Positions 62,657-64,000 of a stretch of 64,000 bases of DNA are shown in pieces. Made by a program: the position numbers and the translations under genes. Under the pieces are notes generated by a model. It did not search any database and was not told the origin of the DNA. It saw nothing but the letters and a program-made list of their open reading frames with translations. The stretch is from Mycolicibacter heraklionensis. Lineage in GTDB: Bacteria; Actinomycetota; Actinomycetes; Mycobacteriales; Mycobacteriaceae. Positions within the stretch are counted from its first letter, which is position 1. Every line of letters begins with the position of its first letter. The DNA lies in assembly GCF_019645815.1 (NCBI RefSeq), contig NZ_CP080997.1:1396880-1460879 (forward strand). Direction: 5' to 3'.

Positions 62657-63466
62657 TCAAACGATCTGCAGGTCTTGTGGGACCCTATTCGGATCTCGCC
62701 AGAACGCGTCGTTCACGAACCGGCTGAAAAGGTCTGGCGGCAGCAAGCTCTCGCGAGGTTCGGCGCTCACCATTTCGCGAACGGTGTGCAGCCCCGGCGT
62801 CCCAGCTCGTTCATCAAACTCGGTGACGTCGTAATCAATGTGGTCGAAGTCGTGGTCGAATGCTGGCTCGTCTAGAAACCGATAGATCGAGTGCATGGCC
62901 TTGGCCGGATCGGCGGTCAATGTCTCGTACTGCACCAGCAGTAGCCGATCGCGTTGAGCGCCGAAGGACGCCTGCTTGAGCGCATCGTAAGGCGCACCCA
63001 CCATGCCGGTCTGCGCTGCAACACCGTTGGCCCGGGTGTAAACGGTGCCACCGGGTTGAAAGTTGAAGATCGACGATGGCGTGAAGACATTGTGCTGGAT
63101 GAGGCGCTCAATGCTGTCGAGGATCCACGGCATGTCGCGTACGCAAGCAATAACTTTCGCATCGGGAAAGAGCTGCGCAATTGCGGGCATCCAGGCGCAC
63201 CAGCTGCGGTTGGTGTCAAAGATGACGTCTGCCGGGCAGTCGGCATAGAAGTTCTCGAACAGCCCGTGCAGCATGCGTTGGCGCTTCGTGTCATCGATGA
63301 ATACCGAAAACTCGTTGCGTGCGCTCATCTCGCCCAGCAGTGCGCCGAACATTCCGGCCAGCGGCCCGGACATGCCGGCCTCGAAGCGAGGATTCTGCCG
63401 TAGGAGCGCGGCCAACAAAGTAGATCCCGAACGCGGCAGGCCCGAGATGAAGTGAATCGATGGCAT
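62657..63466 (-). CDS. Sulfotransferase family protein
   Basis: A 269-residue PAPS-dependent sulfotransferase-fold protein. The 5'-phosphosulfate-binding loop is ISGLPRSGSTLLAALL (residues 7-22), and the later VIACVRDMPWILDSIERL has the conserved Arg of the 3'-phosphate site. Mycobacterial relatives transfer sulfate to glycolipids such as trehalose or glycopeptidolipids; the acceptor here is unknown. The ATG at 63466 has AAAGGAG upstream. It converges with the PGRS terminator and is upstream-adjacent to the truncated MarR gene. Confidence 0.85.
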   Translation of the reverse strand: MPSIHFISGLPRSGSTLLAALLRQNPRFEAGMSGPLAGMFGALLGEMSARNEFSVFIDDTKRQRMLHGLFENFYADCPADVIFDTNRSWCAWMPAIAQLFPDAKVIACVRDMPWILDSIERLIQHNVFTPSSIFNFQPGGTVYTRANGVAAQTGMVGAPYDALKQASFGAQRDRLLLVQYETLTADPAKAMHSIYRFLDEPAFDHDFDHIDYDVTEFDERAGTPGLHTVREMVSAEPRESLLPPDLFSRFVNDAFWRDPNRVPQDLQIV

Positions 63467-63684
63467 ACGAGACGTCTCCTTTGAGTCGGCCGCGTCGACC
63501 CCATTTCGGAGCGCGCGGACGTGTGGAAATCGCTCGACCGCAATGGGACCGCACTACTTCGACGGTAGCCACGTGGCCAAATCGAACCTGATGGCAGGCT
63601 TGAAGCAGAAGAAACAACTAAGCAGCGCTGGTGACAATATGCTTCAAACCGTAAGGAATACATCGCAATACAACCCGGCATCCG

Positions 63685-64000
63685 CTACCGGTCCGGTCGG
63701 GTCAGTGCGTCGCCGATCTGCTTACACGTCGTCGCCACAGCCGAAACCTGCGGCCGCGTCAACGGTCCCAAGAAGTGGGTTCGCACCTCGTTGGAGTAAG
63801 TGACCATGGCTTCTTCCAACATCGCTCGTCCAGCGTCGGTGATCGTCGCCAAGACTCGGCGGCGGTCATGGGGACTCGTTGTGCGAGCCACGAGCCCTTC
63901 CCCTTCGAGGCGTCGCACCTGCCTAGTCAGCCTGCTGGGTAGGGCCATCAAAGCGATTGCCAGTTGGCCCATTTGGAAGTTTCCATCTGGCGCGTTGGCG
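63685..64000 (-). CDS. MarR-family regulator 4, 5' end outside window
   Basis: The visible part (about 105 residues) reads from base 63999 as a MarR winged helix: DGNFQMGQLAIALMALPSRLTRQVRRLEGEGLVARTTSPHDRRRVLATIT, then a C-terminal helix ending NALTRPDR-like at 63685. It is in the same family as the three regulators at 54.6-56.8 kb but differs in the C-terminus. The start lies beyond the right edge. Confidence 0.8.
   Translation of the reverse strand, partial: ANAPDGNFQMGQLAIALMALPSRLTRQVRRLEGEGLVARTTSPHDRRRVLATITDAGRAMLEEAMVTYSNEVRTHFLGPLTRPQVSAVATTCKQIGDALTRPDR

Overview
The window looks like mycobacterial chromosome. It is GC-rich, uses many GTG starts, and carries PGRS (Gly-Gly-X) proteins, an MmpS/MmpL pair, F420-type Ddn-like and Acg-like proteins, and gene blocks recalled to follow the M. 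tuberculosis order sugB-sugC-corA-mdh-lpqZ-SDR-kgd-MFS-lprE-deaD-acyltransferase-TetR-cyp130-FAD oxidase-UDG, then Rv1261c-Rv1262c-Rv1264 and Rv1272c-Rv1273c-lprB-lprC. The species cannot be fixed from sequence alone. PGRS proteins that start with a signal peptide instead of a PE domain hint at a lineage such as the M. terrae/Mycolicibacter group, but that is only a guess.

Layout. 1-23 kb is mostly conserved core: the end of the trehalose importer (sugB, sugC), a SUFU-domain protein, corA, malate dehydrogenase, a giant cyclase/ATPase/LuxR regulator, malic enzyme, the LpqZ-like lipoprotein, an SDR, 2-oxoglutarate decarboxylase/dehydrogenase (kgd), an MFS exporter, lprE, a DEAD-box helicase, an acyltransferase and a cyp130-TetR operon. 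23.2-28 kb is an mmpS-mmpL-membrane protein-TetR operon with overlapping genes, set between cyp130 and the FAD oxidase. 29-35.4 kb holds an exported 650-residue protein facing an IclR regulator across a perfect operator, then LysR, a deaminase, MarR and UdgB.

35.4-46.8 kb is a patchwork: a BrnTA-like pair with a frameshifted toxin, an LLM oxidoreductase, VapBC, a 1349-residue PGRS protein ending in a PecA-type aspartic protease, the Ddn/HIT/MalY operon, a pH-sensing-type adenylyl cyclase and an AbiE-like toxin-antitoxin pair. 46.9-53.4 kb has an Acg-type nitroreductase behind a probable DosR box, two large hairpins, an ABC exporter pair and the LprB/LprC lipoproteins.

53.4-64 kb is accessory: a fourth toxin-antitoxin pair flanked by a duplicated lprC 3' end, three related MarR regulators each preceded by GAAC-N6-GTTC operators, a GjpA-like exported protein with a long structured leader, a second signal-peptide PGRS protein, a sulfotransferase and a fourth MarR gene cut by the window edge. 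The most unusual features are the MarR/operator array beside the GjpA and PGRS genes, the pair of PE-less PGRS proteins sharing a secreted N-terminal module, and a family of intergenic hairpins with different stem sequences. No rRNA, tRNA or CRISPR array was seen.
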